DNA of 64,000 nucleotides from Amycolatopsis eburnea (GTDB taxonomy: Bacteria; Actinomycetota; Actinomycetes; Mycobacteriales; Pseudonocardiaceae): positions 541,422 to 605,421 of the forward strand of contig NZ_RSEC01000059.1 of NCBI RefSeq assembly GCF_003937945.1, written 5' to 3'. Made by a program: the position numbers and the translations under genes. This document shows, one piece after another, positions 16,555-24,874 of this stretch (position 1 is the first letter of the stretch; each line of letters starts with the position of its first letter). The notes beneath the pieces were generated by a model that saw only the letters and a program-made list of their open reading frames with translations, was not told the origin of the DNA and made no database searches.

Positions 16555-17544
16555 TTACCCCCGTCGCGCGTCGTCCAGGCGGCGCGCTTCGGCGGCCTGC
16601 TCGAACGGCGTGTCGCCGGCCGGGTGGCGGTCGCCCAGCCCGGCGAACAACGCGGCCACCTTGACCGAGTCGTGGTGGGACGCGAATTCGGCGAGCGCGG
16701 GGTCCGTGGCCGCCAGCACCTGGCGGAACCGGAGCTCGGCGAGCGGGCCGAGCCGGTCGTAGATCTGCAGGAACACCTTCTGGGCCCGGTCCCGCGCCCA
16801 GTCCGCGGGCAGCAGTTCGGCGGGCAGGTCGGGATCGGTCTCCGGGAACCGGCGCCAGTCCACGCGCAGCTCGGTCCGGGTGCGCAGCGCCTGCGCCGGG
16901 CTGATCAGGCCCGCTTCCAGTCCGGTGAGCACCTGCTCGTAGCGCTCGACGAACTGCCCGTACTCCTGGGCGAGCGGCTCGAGGTCGAACGCCGTGACCG
17001 CCGGGGCCGAGCCGGGGACCTCGGTGGCGCGGAAGACCGTCGCGCTGCCGAGGCCGAGTTCGTCCAGTGCCGCCAAGGCCGGGCCGGTCAGGTCGTGCGG
17101 GCTGACCCACACGCCGTCGTAGAGCGCGGCGAAGCGCAGGACCCGCAGCCGTGACCGCAGGGCGGTGCGCAGCCCGCGGTCCTGCTCGGGCACGGAAAAG
17201 GTGACCACGGTCCACCGGCCGTCCCACTCGGGCGGGGTCGTGCCGAAGGTCAGCATCCGGTGCGTGCGCTCGATGATCACCTCGGACGTGCGGGCGGGGA
17301 TGCCGTACGCCGTCGTCCGCCCGTTGCGCGACACGGTCAGCAGGCCGCGGGCGGCCAGGCGGCGGATCGCCGCCCGCGCGCTCGCCGGGGTGATGTCGAA
17401 CTCGCCGAGCAGCTCGACCAGCGCGGCCGACGGGATGTGCTCGTCGCGCCAGTACCAGAAGTCGCCGAGCAAGGACGTCAGCAGCAGCTGCGGTTCGGCG
17501 CCCTGCTGCGCTCGGGGCAGCGGCCCCGAGGGCGTCTCCGTCAT
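16555..17544 (-). CDS. PaaX-family transcriptional regulator
   Basis: About 329 residues. An N-terminal winged helix (L-L-L-T-S-L-L-G-D-F-W-Y-W, then S-A-R-A-A-I-R-R-L-A-A-R-G-L-L) and the long PaaX C-terminal domain are clear. PaaX represses phenylacetate catabolism and releases DNA on binding the CoA thioester. It is divergent from a ten-gene operon containing a CoA-transferase and acyl-CoA dehydratase-like subunits, which fits a CoA-thioester signal. The start is uncertain: ATGs at 17544, 17568 and 17577 lack clear ribosome binding sites, and the last two lie in a tccatggtg tandem repeat. Confidence 0.85.
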   Translation of the reverse strand: MTETPSGPLPRAQQGAEPQLLLTSLLGDFWYWRDEHIPSAALVELLGEFDITPASARAAIRRLAARGLLTVSRNGRTTAYGIPARTSEVIIERTHRMLTFGTTPPEWDGRWTVVTFSVPEQDRGLRTALRSRLRVLRFAALYDGVWVSPHDLTGPALAALDELGLGSATVFRATEVPGSAPAVTAFDLEPLAQEYGQFVERYEQVLTGLEAGLISPAQALRTRTELRVDWRRFPETDPDLPAELLPADWARDRAQKVFLQIYDRLGPLAELRFRQVLAATDPALAEFASHHDSVKVAALFAGLGDRHPAGDTPFEQAAEARRLDDARRG

Positions 17545-17616
17545 CGCGTGCCGACTGCGGGTGTCCATGGTGTCCATGGTGTCAGTGCGGTCCGGCCGGC
17601 CGCATCGAGGGCTTGA

Positions 17617-17638
17617 ATCATGCGACACATCATGCGAC
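17617..17638. promoter_or_regulatory. Direct-repeat operator candidate for the PaaX-family regulator
   Basis: atcatgcgac occurs twice (17617-17626 and 17629-17638) with a 12-base period, 50 bases upstream of the first lipoprotein gene and in the only divergent gap of the locus. No matching site is seen before other genes in the window. Confidence 0.5.
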
Positions 17639-17688
17639 GATCGGCACCCGATTAGCAACCTATTGCCCTTCCGCAGGAAGTAACCGAC

Positions 17689-18606
17689 ATGGGTTTCTCA
17701 CTTCGTCAATGGCGTCGAAGCACGCTCACCGCGGTCGCCGCGGGACTCGCGCTGGCCGGGTGCACGGTCGACGACGGCGCGGCCTCCGCCCCCACCGCCG
17801 CGGCCCTGACCACCGACCAGGCGCTGCACGACCAGCTCCCGCAGGCCGTCAAGGACTCGGGGGTCCTCCGCTTCGCCGGCGACTCGCACCCGCCGTACCG
17901 CACCGTCGGCCCGGACGGCAAGACGGTGACCGGCATCGACCACGACTTCCAGCAGGCGCTCGGCCAGCTGCTGGGCGTGCGCACGGAAACCACCATCGTC
18001 AGCGGCCTGCCCGCCGCGCTGCAGGGCATGCTCAGCGGGCGCTACGAGGCGTTCAACGGGCCGGTCAAGGCCACGGCCGAGCGCGAGAAGCAGTTCGACA
18101 CCGTCACGTGGATGACCACGCGCACCTCCTACGTGATCCCGGAAGGTTCCGCCGCCGGGATCAAGAAGGCGGACGACCTGTGCGGCAAGCGCGTCGCGGT
18201 GGTCACCGCAAGCGTCGTGGAAGACCAGCTCGGCAAGCTGTCCGCGTTCTGCCAGAAGCAGCAGCGCCCGGCGGTGCAGGTGGTCGGGCTCGACGACACG
18301 AACGCCACCCTGCTGGCCGCGAAGTCCGGCCGCGCCGAAGCCGCCGGGATGACCCAGGCCGCGGCGATCGACGTCACCACCCAGCAGAAGGGGCAGTACG
18401 AATACGTGACGCAGACCGAGGAACAGGGCGCCACGAAGGACAACCTCGCGCTGTACACGCCGAAGGCGGGCAAGCTCGGGCCGGTGCTGCAGAAGGCGTT
18501 CGAGGAGCTGTTCCGCAACGGCACCTACGCCCGGATCATGAAGCAGTGGGGCCTGCAGGACGTCACGGTCCCGGCGCCGATCTTCGACGCGGCGTCGGCG
18601 AAATGA
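17689..18606 (+). CDS. ABC transporter substrate-binding lipoprotein (SBP_bac_3 type), copy 1
   Basis: A 305-residue extracytoplasmic receptor. A lipoprotein signal ends in L-A-L-A-G-C (Cys25). The domain resembles polar-amino-acid binding proteins (D-S-G-V-L-R-F-A-G-D-S-H-P-P-Y, T-G-I-D-H-D-F, F-N-G-P-V-K-A-T). First gene of the operon; its TGA overlaps the permease ATG by 4 bases. A close paralogue, seventh-gene-after, lies at 24875. Cys residues at D-D-L-C-G-K and S-A-F-C are conserved in both copies, perhaps a disulphide. The ligand is unknown. Confidence 0.9.
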   Translation: MGFSLRQWRRSTLTAVAAGLALAGCTVDDGAASAPTAAALTTDQALHDQLPQAVKDSGVLRFAGDSHPPYRTVGPDGKTVTGIDHDFQQALGQLLGVRTETTIVSGLPAALQGMLSGRYEAFNGPVKATAEREKQFDTVTWMTTRTSYVIPEGSAAGIKKADDLCGKRVAVVTASVVEDQLGKLSAFCQKQQRPAVQVVGLDDTNATLLAAKSGRAEAAGMTQAAAIDVTTQQKGQYEYVTQTEEQGATKDNLALYTPKAGKLGPVLQKAFEELFRNGTYARIMKQWGLQDVTVPAPIFDAASAK

Positions 18607-19478
18607 CCGCGGTGTCCACTGTGGAGGAGACGACGCCCGCCCGCGACGACGTCGCCGTCGCCCGCGGCCGCTTCCGCCCGCTGCGCTGGCTGTTCGTGCT
18701 CGTGCTGGCGGTGCTGGCCGCCCAGCTGGTCGTCTTCCTGGCCGGCAACTCCCGGTTCCAGTGGGACGTCGTCGTCAAGTACCTGTTCGAGAAGAGCGTC
18801 ATGGCGGGCCTGGGCACCACGGTGCTGCTCGCGGTCGCGGCGATGGTGCTCGGGTCGCTGGCCGGCGGGGTGGTCGCGGCGATGCAGCTGAGCGGGTTCG
18901 CGCCCGCGCGGTGGGTGGCGACGCTGTGGGTGGGCCTGTTCCGCGGCATCCCGCCGCTGGTGCAGCTGATCTTCTGGTTCAACCTCGCCTACCTGCTGCC
19001 CAAGCTGTCGATCGGCATCCCGTTCGGCCCGGTGTTCGGGACGTGGGACGCCAACACCGTGATCACGCCGCTGACCGCCGCGGTGATCGGGCTGTCGCTC
19101 GTCGAGTCGGCCTACCTGGCGGAGATCTTCCGCGCCGGGGTGTCGTCGGTCGACCCCGGCCAGCGCGACGCGGCCCGCGCGATGGGCTACCCGCCGGGCC
19201 AGACGCTGCTGCGGATCGTGCTGCCGCAGGCGATGCGCGTGATCATCCCGCCCGCGGGCAGCCAGTTCATCAACGTGCTCAAGGGAACGGCCCTCGTGTC
19301 GGTCATCGCGATGTCGGACCTGCTGCACTCGGTGCAGGTGATCTACAACCGCACCTACGAGATCGTGCCGATGCTGCTGGTCGCCTGCTTCTGGTACCTG
19401 GTCGTCGTCACCCTCCTCACCGCCGGGCAGCGGCGGCTGGAACGGCGGTTCTCCCGAGGTCACCGGAGTGCCCGATGA
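18603..19478 (+). CDS. Amino-acid-type ABC transporter permease
   Basis: A 291-residue membrane protein of the HisMQ/GltJK class: one hydrophobic helix near residues 30-47, a B-P-D-transport-1 domain with T-T-V-L-L-A-V-A near the front, and the EAA loop (E-I-F-R-A-G-V-S-S-V-D-P-G-Q-R-D-A-A-R-A-M-G). There is only one permease gene, so it probably works as a homodimer. It overlaps both neighbours by 4 bases. Confidence 0.92.
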   Translation: MTAVSTVEETTPARDDVAVARGRFRPLRWLFVLVLAVLAAQLVVFLAGNSRFQWDVVVKYLFEKSVMAGLGTTVLLAVAAMVLGSLAGGVVAAMQLSGFAPARWVATLWVGLFRGIPPLVQLIFWFNLAYLLPKLSIGIPFGPVFGTWDANTVITPLTAAVIGLSLVESAYLAEIFRAGVSSVDPGQRDAARAMGYPPGQTLLRIVLPQAMRVIIPPAGSQFINVLKGTALVSVIAMSDLLHSVQVIYNRTYEIVPMLLVACFWYLVVVTLLTAGQRRLERRFSRGHRSAR

Positions 19479-20260
19479 GCGCGCCGGTGCTGCGGATCAG
19501 CGACGTCCGCAAGGAGTTCGGCGCGGTGACCGCGCTGGCCGGGGTCAGCCTCGACGTGCGCGAAGGCGAGGCGGTCGTGGTGATCGGGCCGTCGGGGTCC
19601 GGCAAGTCGACGCTCGTCCGCTGCGCCCACCAGCTCGAGCCGATCGACGGCGGCGCGATGTACCTCGACGGCGAGCTGCTGGGCCACCGCCGGTCGCCGG
19701 GCGGCTTGCGCCCGCTGACCGAGCGGCGGATCGCCGCCCAGCGCCGCCGGATGAGCATGGTCTTCCAGCAGTTCAACCTCTTCCCGCAGTTCACCGTGCT
19801 GCGCAACGTGACCGACGCGGCGATCCGCGTCCACGGCCGTGATCGGTCCACTGTGGAGCAGGAGGCCCGGGAACTGCTGGAGCGCATCGGCCTCGCCGGG
19901 CGCGAGGACCACTACCCGCGCCAGCTCTCGGGCGGGCAGCAGCAGCGCGTCGCCATCGCCCGCGCGGTGCTGGTCCGGCCGCGGATCATGCTGTTCGACG
20001 AGCCGACCAGCGCCCTCGACCCGGAGCTGGTCGACGAAGTGCTGGCCGTGCTGCGGAGCCTCGCCGCGGCGGGCACCACGATGGTCGTGGTGACCCACGA
20101 AATGGCGTTCGCGCGCGAGGTCGCCGACCGGTGCGTGTTCATGGAAGCGGGCCGGATCGTCGAGGAGGGCCCGCCGGCCGAGCTGTTCACCCGGCCGCGG
20201 ACCGACCGGCTGCGCGCCTTCCTGTCCCGCCATCTGTCCGAAAAGGAAGGTGTCTCGTGA
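19475..20260 (+). CDS. Amino-acid-type ABC transporter ATPase (GlnQ class)
   Basis: A 261-residue ATP-binding subunit with Walker A G-P-S-G-S-G-K-S-T (near residue 39), Q-loop Q-Q-F-N-L-F-P, ABC signature L-S-G-G-Q-Q-Q-R, Walker B I-M-L-F-D-E-P-T-S-A-L-D-P and switch His in T-H-E-M. It energises uptake through the overlapping permease gene. The 3' end overlaps the CapA-like gene start (GTGA). Confidence 0.94.
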   Translation: MSAPVLRISDVRKEFGAVTALAGVSLDVREGEAVVVIGPSGSGKSTLVRCAHQLEPIDGGAMYLDGELLGHRRSPGGLRPLTERRIAAQRRRMSMVFQQFNLFPQFTVLRNVTDAAIRVHGRDRSTVEQEARELLERIGLAGREDHYPRQLSGGQQQRVAIARAVLVRPRIMLFDEPTSALDPELVDEVLAVLRSLAAAGTTMVVVTHEMAFAREVADRCVFMEAGRIVEEGPPAELFTRPRTDRLRAFLSRHLSEKEGVS

Positions 20261-21396
20261 TCACTGTCGGCGCCGTCGGCGACCTCATCCTGGACGAGCC
20301 CGACCCGGAGTTCTTCCTCGCCCCGGCCGCGCCGGTGCTCAAGGGGATGGACCTGGCCATCGGCCACGTCGAGGTCCCGCACTCGACCACGGCGGTGCAG
20401 CACAGCACCGACGTCCCGGCCCCGCCCGCGGACCCCGCGGCGCTGAAGGCGGTGGCCGGGGCCGGGTTCGAGGTGGTCACCCTGGCGGGCAACCACGTCA
20501 TGGACGCCGGCGACGGGGGACTGGCCGACACCATCGCCTACTCCCGCGCGGCGGGCCTGCTGACCACCGGTGCCGGGCCGGACCTCGCGCAGGCCCGGCG
20601 GCCGGCGGTCGTCGAACGGCGTGGGCTGCGCATCGGCGTGCTGTCGTACAACTGCGTCGGCCCGCGCGAGTCCTGGGCCACCTCACGCAAGCCCGGGTGC
20701 GCGTACGTCCACGTCCTCACCCACTACGAGCTGGACCACGCGAGCCCGGGCGGTCCGCCGAAGATCTACACCTTCGCCGACCCGGACAGCCTGGAGGCGA
20801 TGGCCGACGACGTCCGCCGCCTGCGTGCGGAGGCCGATGTCGTGCTGGTGGCGCTGCACAAGGGCGTCGGGCACACCCCGGTCGAGGTCGCGATGTACGA
20901 GCGCCCGGTCGCGCGTGCGGCGATCGACGCCGGTGCCGACGCGGTGTTCTCGCACCACCCGCACATCATGCGTGGCATCGAGGTCCACAGAGGACGGCCG
21001 ATCTTCCACGGCCTCGGCAACTTCGCCACCGTCACCCACGCCCTCACCCCGGGGGCAGGTGTGGGCGCGGACGAGCTGCGCGCGTGGGCCGAGCGGCGGA
21101 CGAAGCTGTACGGCTTCGCGCCGGACCCGGACATGCCGTTCTTCCCGTTCCACCCCGAAAGCCGCAACACCGCCATCGCCTTCTGCCGCTTCGACGGGAC
21201 CGGGCTGCGCGAAGCCGGGTTCGTCCCGTGCTGGATCGACGACCAGGGCCGTCCGGTCCCGGTCGGCGGCACGCCGGAGGGCGAGGCCGTGGCGAAGTAC
21301 GTCGAGGACATCACCCGCGGCGCGAACCTCAACGGCCGGTTCACCACCCGCGGCACCGAAGTGCTCGTCGATCTCACCGAGGGGGTTCCCGCATGA
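20257..21396 (+). CDS. CapA/YwtB-family metallophosphatase-fold protein
   Basis: A 379-residue cytoplasmic-looking member of the CapA family (no signal peptide). The calcineurin-like metal residues are visible: G-D near the N-terminus (V-G-A-V-G-D-L), G-N-H in L-A-G-N-H-V-M-D-A-G, H-K-G and S-H-H-P-H. CapA was named for poly-gamma-glutamate capsule export, but soluble CapA homologues occur in catabolic operons with unknown roles. AAGGAAGG precedes the overlapping GTG. Its placement between the transporter and a CoA-transferase suggests action on the imported substrate, perhaps hydrolysis of a phosphate or amide bond. Confidence 0.85.
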   Translation: MITVGAVGDLILDEPDPEFFLAPAAPVLKGMDLAIGHVEVPHSTTAVQHSTDVPAPPADPAALKAVAGAGFEVVTLAGNHVMDAGDGGLADTIAYSRAAGLLTTGAGPDLAQARRPAVVERRGLRIGVLSYNCVGPRESWATSRKPGCAYVHVLTHYELDHASPGGPPKIYTFADPDSLEAMADDVRRLRAEADVVLVALHKGVGHTPVEVAMYERPVARAAIDAGADAVFSHHPHIMRGIEVHRGRPIFHGLGNFATVTHALTPGAGVGADELRAWAERRTKLYGFAPDPDMPFFPFHPESRNTAIAFCRFDGTGLREAGFVPCWIDDQGRPVPVGGTPEGEAVAKYVEDITRGANLNGRFTTRGTEVLVDLTEGVPA

Positions 21397-22631
21397 CCGA
21401 CCAGCCATTGGCCGGCCGCACCGTCATCGACCTGACCACCGCGCTCGCCGGGCCGTACGCCACGTTGCTGCTCGCCGGGCTCGGGGCCACCGTGATCAAG
21501 GTGGAAAACCCGGCCACCGGCGGGGATTCGTCGCGCAACAACGCGCCGTACGTCGGCCGCGACGGGCTGAACCTCGCCCGGCGGCACGAGGACGACCTGT
21601 CGGTGTCGATGCTGCTGCGCGGGCGCAACAAGCTCAGCGTCACCCTGGACCTGAAGAACCCGCGGTCCCGCAAGGTGTTCACCGATCTGGTCCGCGACGC
21701 CGATGTGCTCGTCGAGAACTACAGCCCGGGCGTCACCGACCGGCTCGGCATCTCCTACGACCGGGTCAAGGAGCTCAACCCGCGGCTCGTCTACACCTCG
21801 ATCAGCGGGTTCGGCGCCCAGGGCGGGCCGGGGTCCGGCAAGGCGATGGATTCGATCATCCAGGCCTTGAGCGGGGTCATGATGACGGCCGGCGAACCTG
21901 ACGAGGGCCCGGTCCGCTTCGGGCTGCCGATCGGGGACCTGCTGGCGCCGCTGTTCGCCGTGGTCGGCACGGTGTCCGCGCTGCTGCAGGCCGAGCACAC
22001 CGGCGAGGGTCAGCACGTGGACGTGTCGATGCTCGGCGCGCTGACGTCGCTGGTCGCGTGCGAGCCGTTCGACGCCTTCGACGCGGTCGGCCTGCCGCAG
22101 CGCACCGGGTCGATGGTGCCGCGGCTGGCGCCGTTCGGGATCCTGCCGGCGCTGGACGGGTACCTCGCCCTGTGCGCGCCGACCGACGCCTTCGCCCACG
22201 GCGTGCTCCGGGCGATCGGCCGGCCGGAGCTGGCCGAGGACGACCGGTACCGCACGCGGGACCAGCGGGTCCGCGCGGCCGACGAGCTGCACGGGATCAT
22301 CCGCGAGTGGTGCCGGGTGCGGCCGCTGGCCGAGATCCTCGCCGCGTTCACCGCCGAAGGCGTGCCCGCGGCCGAGGTCCGGGAGCCACGCGACGCCATC
22401 CGGGACCCGCTGGTCCTGGCGCGCGAGGAAGTCGTGCCGCTGCGGCACCCGCGCCACGGGGACGTCGCCGACCTGGCGGGCACCGGGGTGCCGATCTGCT
22501 TCTCCGGCGCCCGCGTCGCCCTCGACCGGCCCGCGCCGGGGCTGGGGGAGCACAACGAGCACGTCTACCGCGAGCTGCTCGGCTACACCGAAGAGCAGCT
22601 GGCGGAGCTGGTGTCGGAGGCGGTCATTTGA
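21393..22631 (+). CDS. Class III CoA-transferase (CaiB/BaiF family)
   Basis: A 412-residue enzyme that moves CoA between carboxylic acids through an aspartyl-CoA intermediate. Recognisable are the N-terminal D-L-T-T-A-L-A-G-P-Y-A-T block, G-A-x-V-I-K-V-E, V-E-N-Y-S-P-G-V and the catalytic Asp in G-K-A-M-D-S-I-I-Q-A-L-S-G (about residue 150). FldA of phenyllactate fermentation belongs to the same family and is likewise encoded with a two-subunit dehydratase. Overlaps both neighbours by 4 bases. Confidence 0.92.
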   Translation: MTDQPLAGRTVIDLTTALAGPYATLLLAGLGATVIKVENPATGGDSSRNNAPYVGRDGLNLARRHEDDLSVSMLLRGRNKLSVTLDLKNPRSRKVFTDLVRDADVLVENYSPGVTDRLGISYDRVKELNPRLVYTSISGFGAQGGPGSGKAMDSIIQALSGVMMTAGEPDEGPVRFGLPIGDLLAPLFAVVGTVSALLQAEHTGEGQHVDVSMLGALTSLVACEPFDAFDAVGLPQRTGSMVPRLAPFGILPALDGYLALCAPTDAFAHGVLRAIGRPELAEDDRYRTRDQRVRAADELHGIIREWCRVRPLAEILAAFTAEGVPAAEVREPRDAIRDPLVLAREEVVPLRHPRHGDVADLAGTGVPICFSGARVALDRPAPGLGEHNEHVYRELLGYTEEQLAELVSEAVI

Positions 22632-23635
22632 GCACCGTCGGCTACGTCGGCGCGGACGTGCCGGTCGAGCTCATCACCGCGGCGGGCCTGCGGCCCCTGC
22701 GGCTGACCGGGAAGCCCGGCCGTGACAGCGCGCTCGGCGACCGCTACCTCGGCCGCGGCGTCGACCCGGTCGCGCGGTCGATCCTGTCGCGGATCCTGAC
22801 CGGGGACTACGGCCCGCTCGAAGCCATCGTCGTCTCGCGCGACTGTGAGGCGTCGCTGCGCCTGTTCTACGCCTTGCGGGAGCTGCACCGCGTCGAACCG
22901 GCGCTGGGACTGCCGCCGGTGCGGCTGGTGGACGTGCTGCACCTGCCGCACCACACGACCACCCGGTACGTCCACGCGAAGATCGCGCAGCTGCGCGAAT
23001 GGCTCGGGCGCTGGCGGCCCATCGGCGACGACGACCTCGCCGCGGCCATCACCGCGCACGACACCCTGCGCCGGTCGCTCGGCCGGCTCGTCGCCCTCCG
23101 GCGGGCGAACCGGCTGAGCGGCACGCGGTTCCTCGAAACCGTCGCCGCGACCACCACGATGCCGGTCGCCGAAGCCGGCGCCCTCGTGGAGCGCGCGCTG
23201 GCCGACCCCGGCGAAACCGAAGGGACACGGCTGTTCCTCACCGGGAGTTCCCACGACACGCCGGCGGTGTACGAAACGCTGGAGCGCAACGGTTTCCTCG
23301 TCGTGGGGGAGGACCACGACTGGGGTGAGCTGCTCTTCGCCCGCACCTGCGCGGCGCCGACGGAACTCGCGCTGGCCGAGCGGTACCAGCACAACGGCCC
23401 GGCCGCGCCCCGCGCGTCCATCCGGCAGCGCGCCGCGCACACCGCCGCGGCCGCCCGGGCGTGCGGCGCGGAGGTCCTGCTGTCCTACGCCCGCGTCCAC
23501 GACGACGCGCCGCCGTGGGACTTCCCGGAGCAGCGGGCCGCGACCGGGCTGGCGGCGGTACTGGCCGAGCGGCAGCCGTACGGCGAGCTGACCCCCGAAG
23601 CGCTGGCGGCGCTGGTTCCGGCGGCAGTCGCATGA
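22628..23635 (+). CDS. 2-hydroxyacyl-CoA dehydratase-like subunit, cysteine-depleted (first subunit)
   Basis: A 335-residue HgdB/FldB-fold protein. The segment S-R-D-C-E-A-S-L-R-L-F-Y matches the family's first cluster-ligand motif and keeps Cys73. The other usual ligand positions appear lost: the region normally reading F-C-D before a W-D-x-P block is V-H-D-D-A-P-P-W-D-F-P here. Remaining cysteines are Cys241 and Cys279. The start is a TTG overlapping the preceding stop. The family dehydrates (R)-2-hydroxyacyl-CoA by a ketyl-radical route in anaerobes and needs a [4Fe-4S] cluster per subunit. Ligand assignment is from memory. Confidence 0.75.
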   Translation: MSTVGYVGADVPVELITAAGLRPLRLTGKPGRDSALGDRYLGRGVDPVARSILSRILTGDYGPLEAIVVSRDCEASLRLFYALRELHRVEPALGLPPVRLVDVLHLPHHTTTRYVHAKIAQLREWLGRWRPIGDDDLAAAITAHDTLRRSLGRLVALRRANRLSGTRFLETVAATTTMPVAEAGALVERALADPGETEGTRLFLTGSSHDTPAVYETLERNGFLVVGEDHDWGELLFARTCAAPTELALAERYQHNGPAAPRASIRQRAAHTAAAARACGAEVLLSYARVHDDAPPWDFPEQRAATGLAAVLAERQPYGELTPEALAALVPAAVA

Positions 23636-24855
23636 CGGCCCGGCTGGCGTCGGCGACCACCGCGACCGCCTACCAGCGCGAGTGGTTCGCCCAGCTGCGG
23701 GACGAGGGTGGCCCGCTGGCGCTGGTCAACGCGGACGCGCCGCAGGAGATCTTCCGGGCGATGGGGATCCCGTACGTGGTCAACCAGTGGTGGGCCTCGA
23801 TCGTCGCCGCCAAGCGCCAGACCCAGCGCTACCTCGGCCTGCTGCGCGAACGCGGTTACCCGGACTACATCGAGCAGTACAGCGCGACTTCGCTGGCTTC
23901 GGCGTTCGAGGACGATCCCGGCCAGGCGCCGTGGGGCGGGCTGCCGAAGCCGTCGATCGTGCTCGGCGAGACGACCGGGGACGCGTCGCGGAAGATCTTC
24001 GACGTCTGGGATGCCCAACCCGGCGTTACGTACTACGCCTTGGAAAGCGCGGCGGAGAACGAGGTCCCGGAGCGGTGGTGGGAGCTGATGCCGCACCGCT
24101 GGGAGGAGGCGATCGGCAGCGACCGGCTCGACCTGCTGACCGGCGAGCTGACCGGGCTGATCCGGTTCCTGGAGCAGACCACCGGCCGGGTGTTCTCCGA
24201 GACGCGCTTCCGCGCGGTGCTGGACCTGGTCAACGAGCAGCAGGAGTGGAACCGACGCACCCGCGACCTGATCGCGGCGGCCCGGCCGTGCCCGATCGCC
24301 GTCACCGACGGCATCCCCAGCGTCATGGTCCCCCAGTGGCACCGCGGCACGGAATGGGCGCGAGACGCGGCCCGCGCGTTCCACGACGAGGTCCGCGACC
24401 GGATCGACGCCGGGGTCGCGGTGTGCCCGGACGAGCGGCTGCGGCTGATGTGGATCGGCCGCGGGCTGTGGTTCGACCTCGACTTCTACCGCCGGTTCCA
24501 GGAGTCGCACGGCGCGGTCTTCGTGTGGTCGATGTACCTCGCCATCGCCGCCGACGGCTACCTGCGCTACGGCGACGACCCGCTGCGTGCCTTGGCAGCT
24601 CGCTTCGCCGCGTTCGGCGACCAGCTGTACACGCCGCCGTGGTCCGCGGAGTGGTACGTGAAGGAAGCCCGCCACCACGGCGTCGACGGGGTGGTGCACC
24701 TGGTGTCCGACGACGCCCGCGGCAGCTACTTCACGACGCGGGCGTTGCGCGCGGCGGGGATCCCGGTGCTGGAGCTGCACGCCGACAACGTCGACGCCCG
24801 CACGGGCGACGGGCTGACCGCGCGGATGACCGCGTGGCTCGACGGACTGACCTGA
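23632..24855 (+). CDS. 2-hydroxyacyl-CoA dehydratase-like subunit, cysteine-depleted (second subunit)
   Basis: A 407-residue partner of the preceding gene, with the family's opening (P-Q-E-I-F-R-A-M-G-I-P) and ending (A-A-G-I-P-V-L-E-L-H-A-D). It has only two cysteines, Cys220 and Cys265, neither at an expected ligand position. The first motif reads G-D-A-S-R-K where C-D-x-x-x-K is typical, and the late one S-D-D-A-R-G where a Cys-Arg is typical. A canonical [4Fe-4S] centre is therefore doubtful. No HgdC-type activator ATPase is encoded nearby. Confidence 0.75.
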   Translation: MTARLASATTATAYQREWFAQLRDEGGPLALVNADAPQEIFRAMGIPYVVNQWWASIVAAKRQTQRYLGLLRERGYPDYIEQYSATSLASAFEDDPGQAPWGGLPKPSIVLGETTGDASRKIFDVWDAQPGVTYYALESAAENEVPERWWELMPHRWEEAIGSDRLDLLTGELTGLIRFLEQTTGRVFSETRFRAVLDLVNEQQEWNRRTRDLIAAARPCPIAVTDGIPSVMVPQWHRGTEWARDAARAFHDEVRDRIDAGVAVCPDERLRLMWIGRGLWFDLDFYRRFQESHGAVFVWSMYLAIAADGYLRYGDDPLRALAARFAAFGDQLYTPPWSAEWYVKEARHHGVDGVVHLVSDDARGSYFTTRALRAAGIPVLELHADNVDARTGDGLTARMTAWLDGLT

Positions 24856-24874
24856 CCCTCCACAAAGGAGTCCT

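Noticed and set aside
17560..17583. tccatggtg tandem repeat as an operator
   Set aside because: Two short copies that can encode M-D-T-M-D-T at the variable N-terminus of the PaaX-family protein; the direct repeat at 17617-17638 is a better operator.
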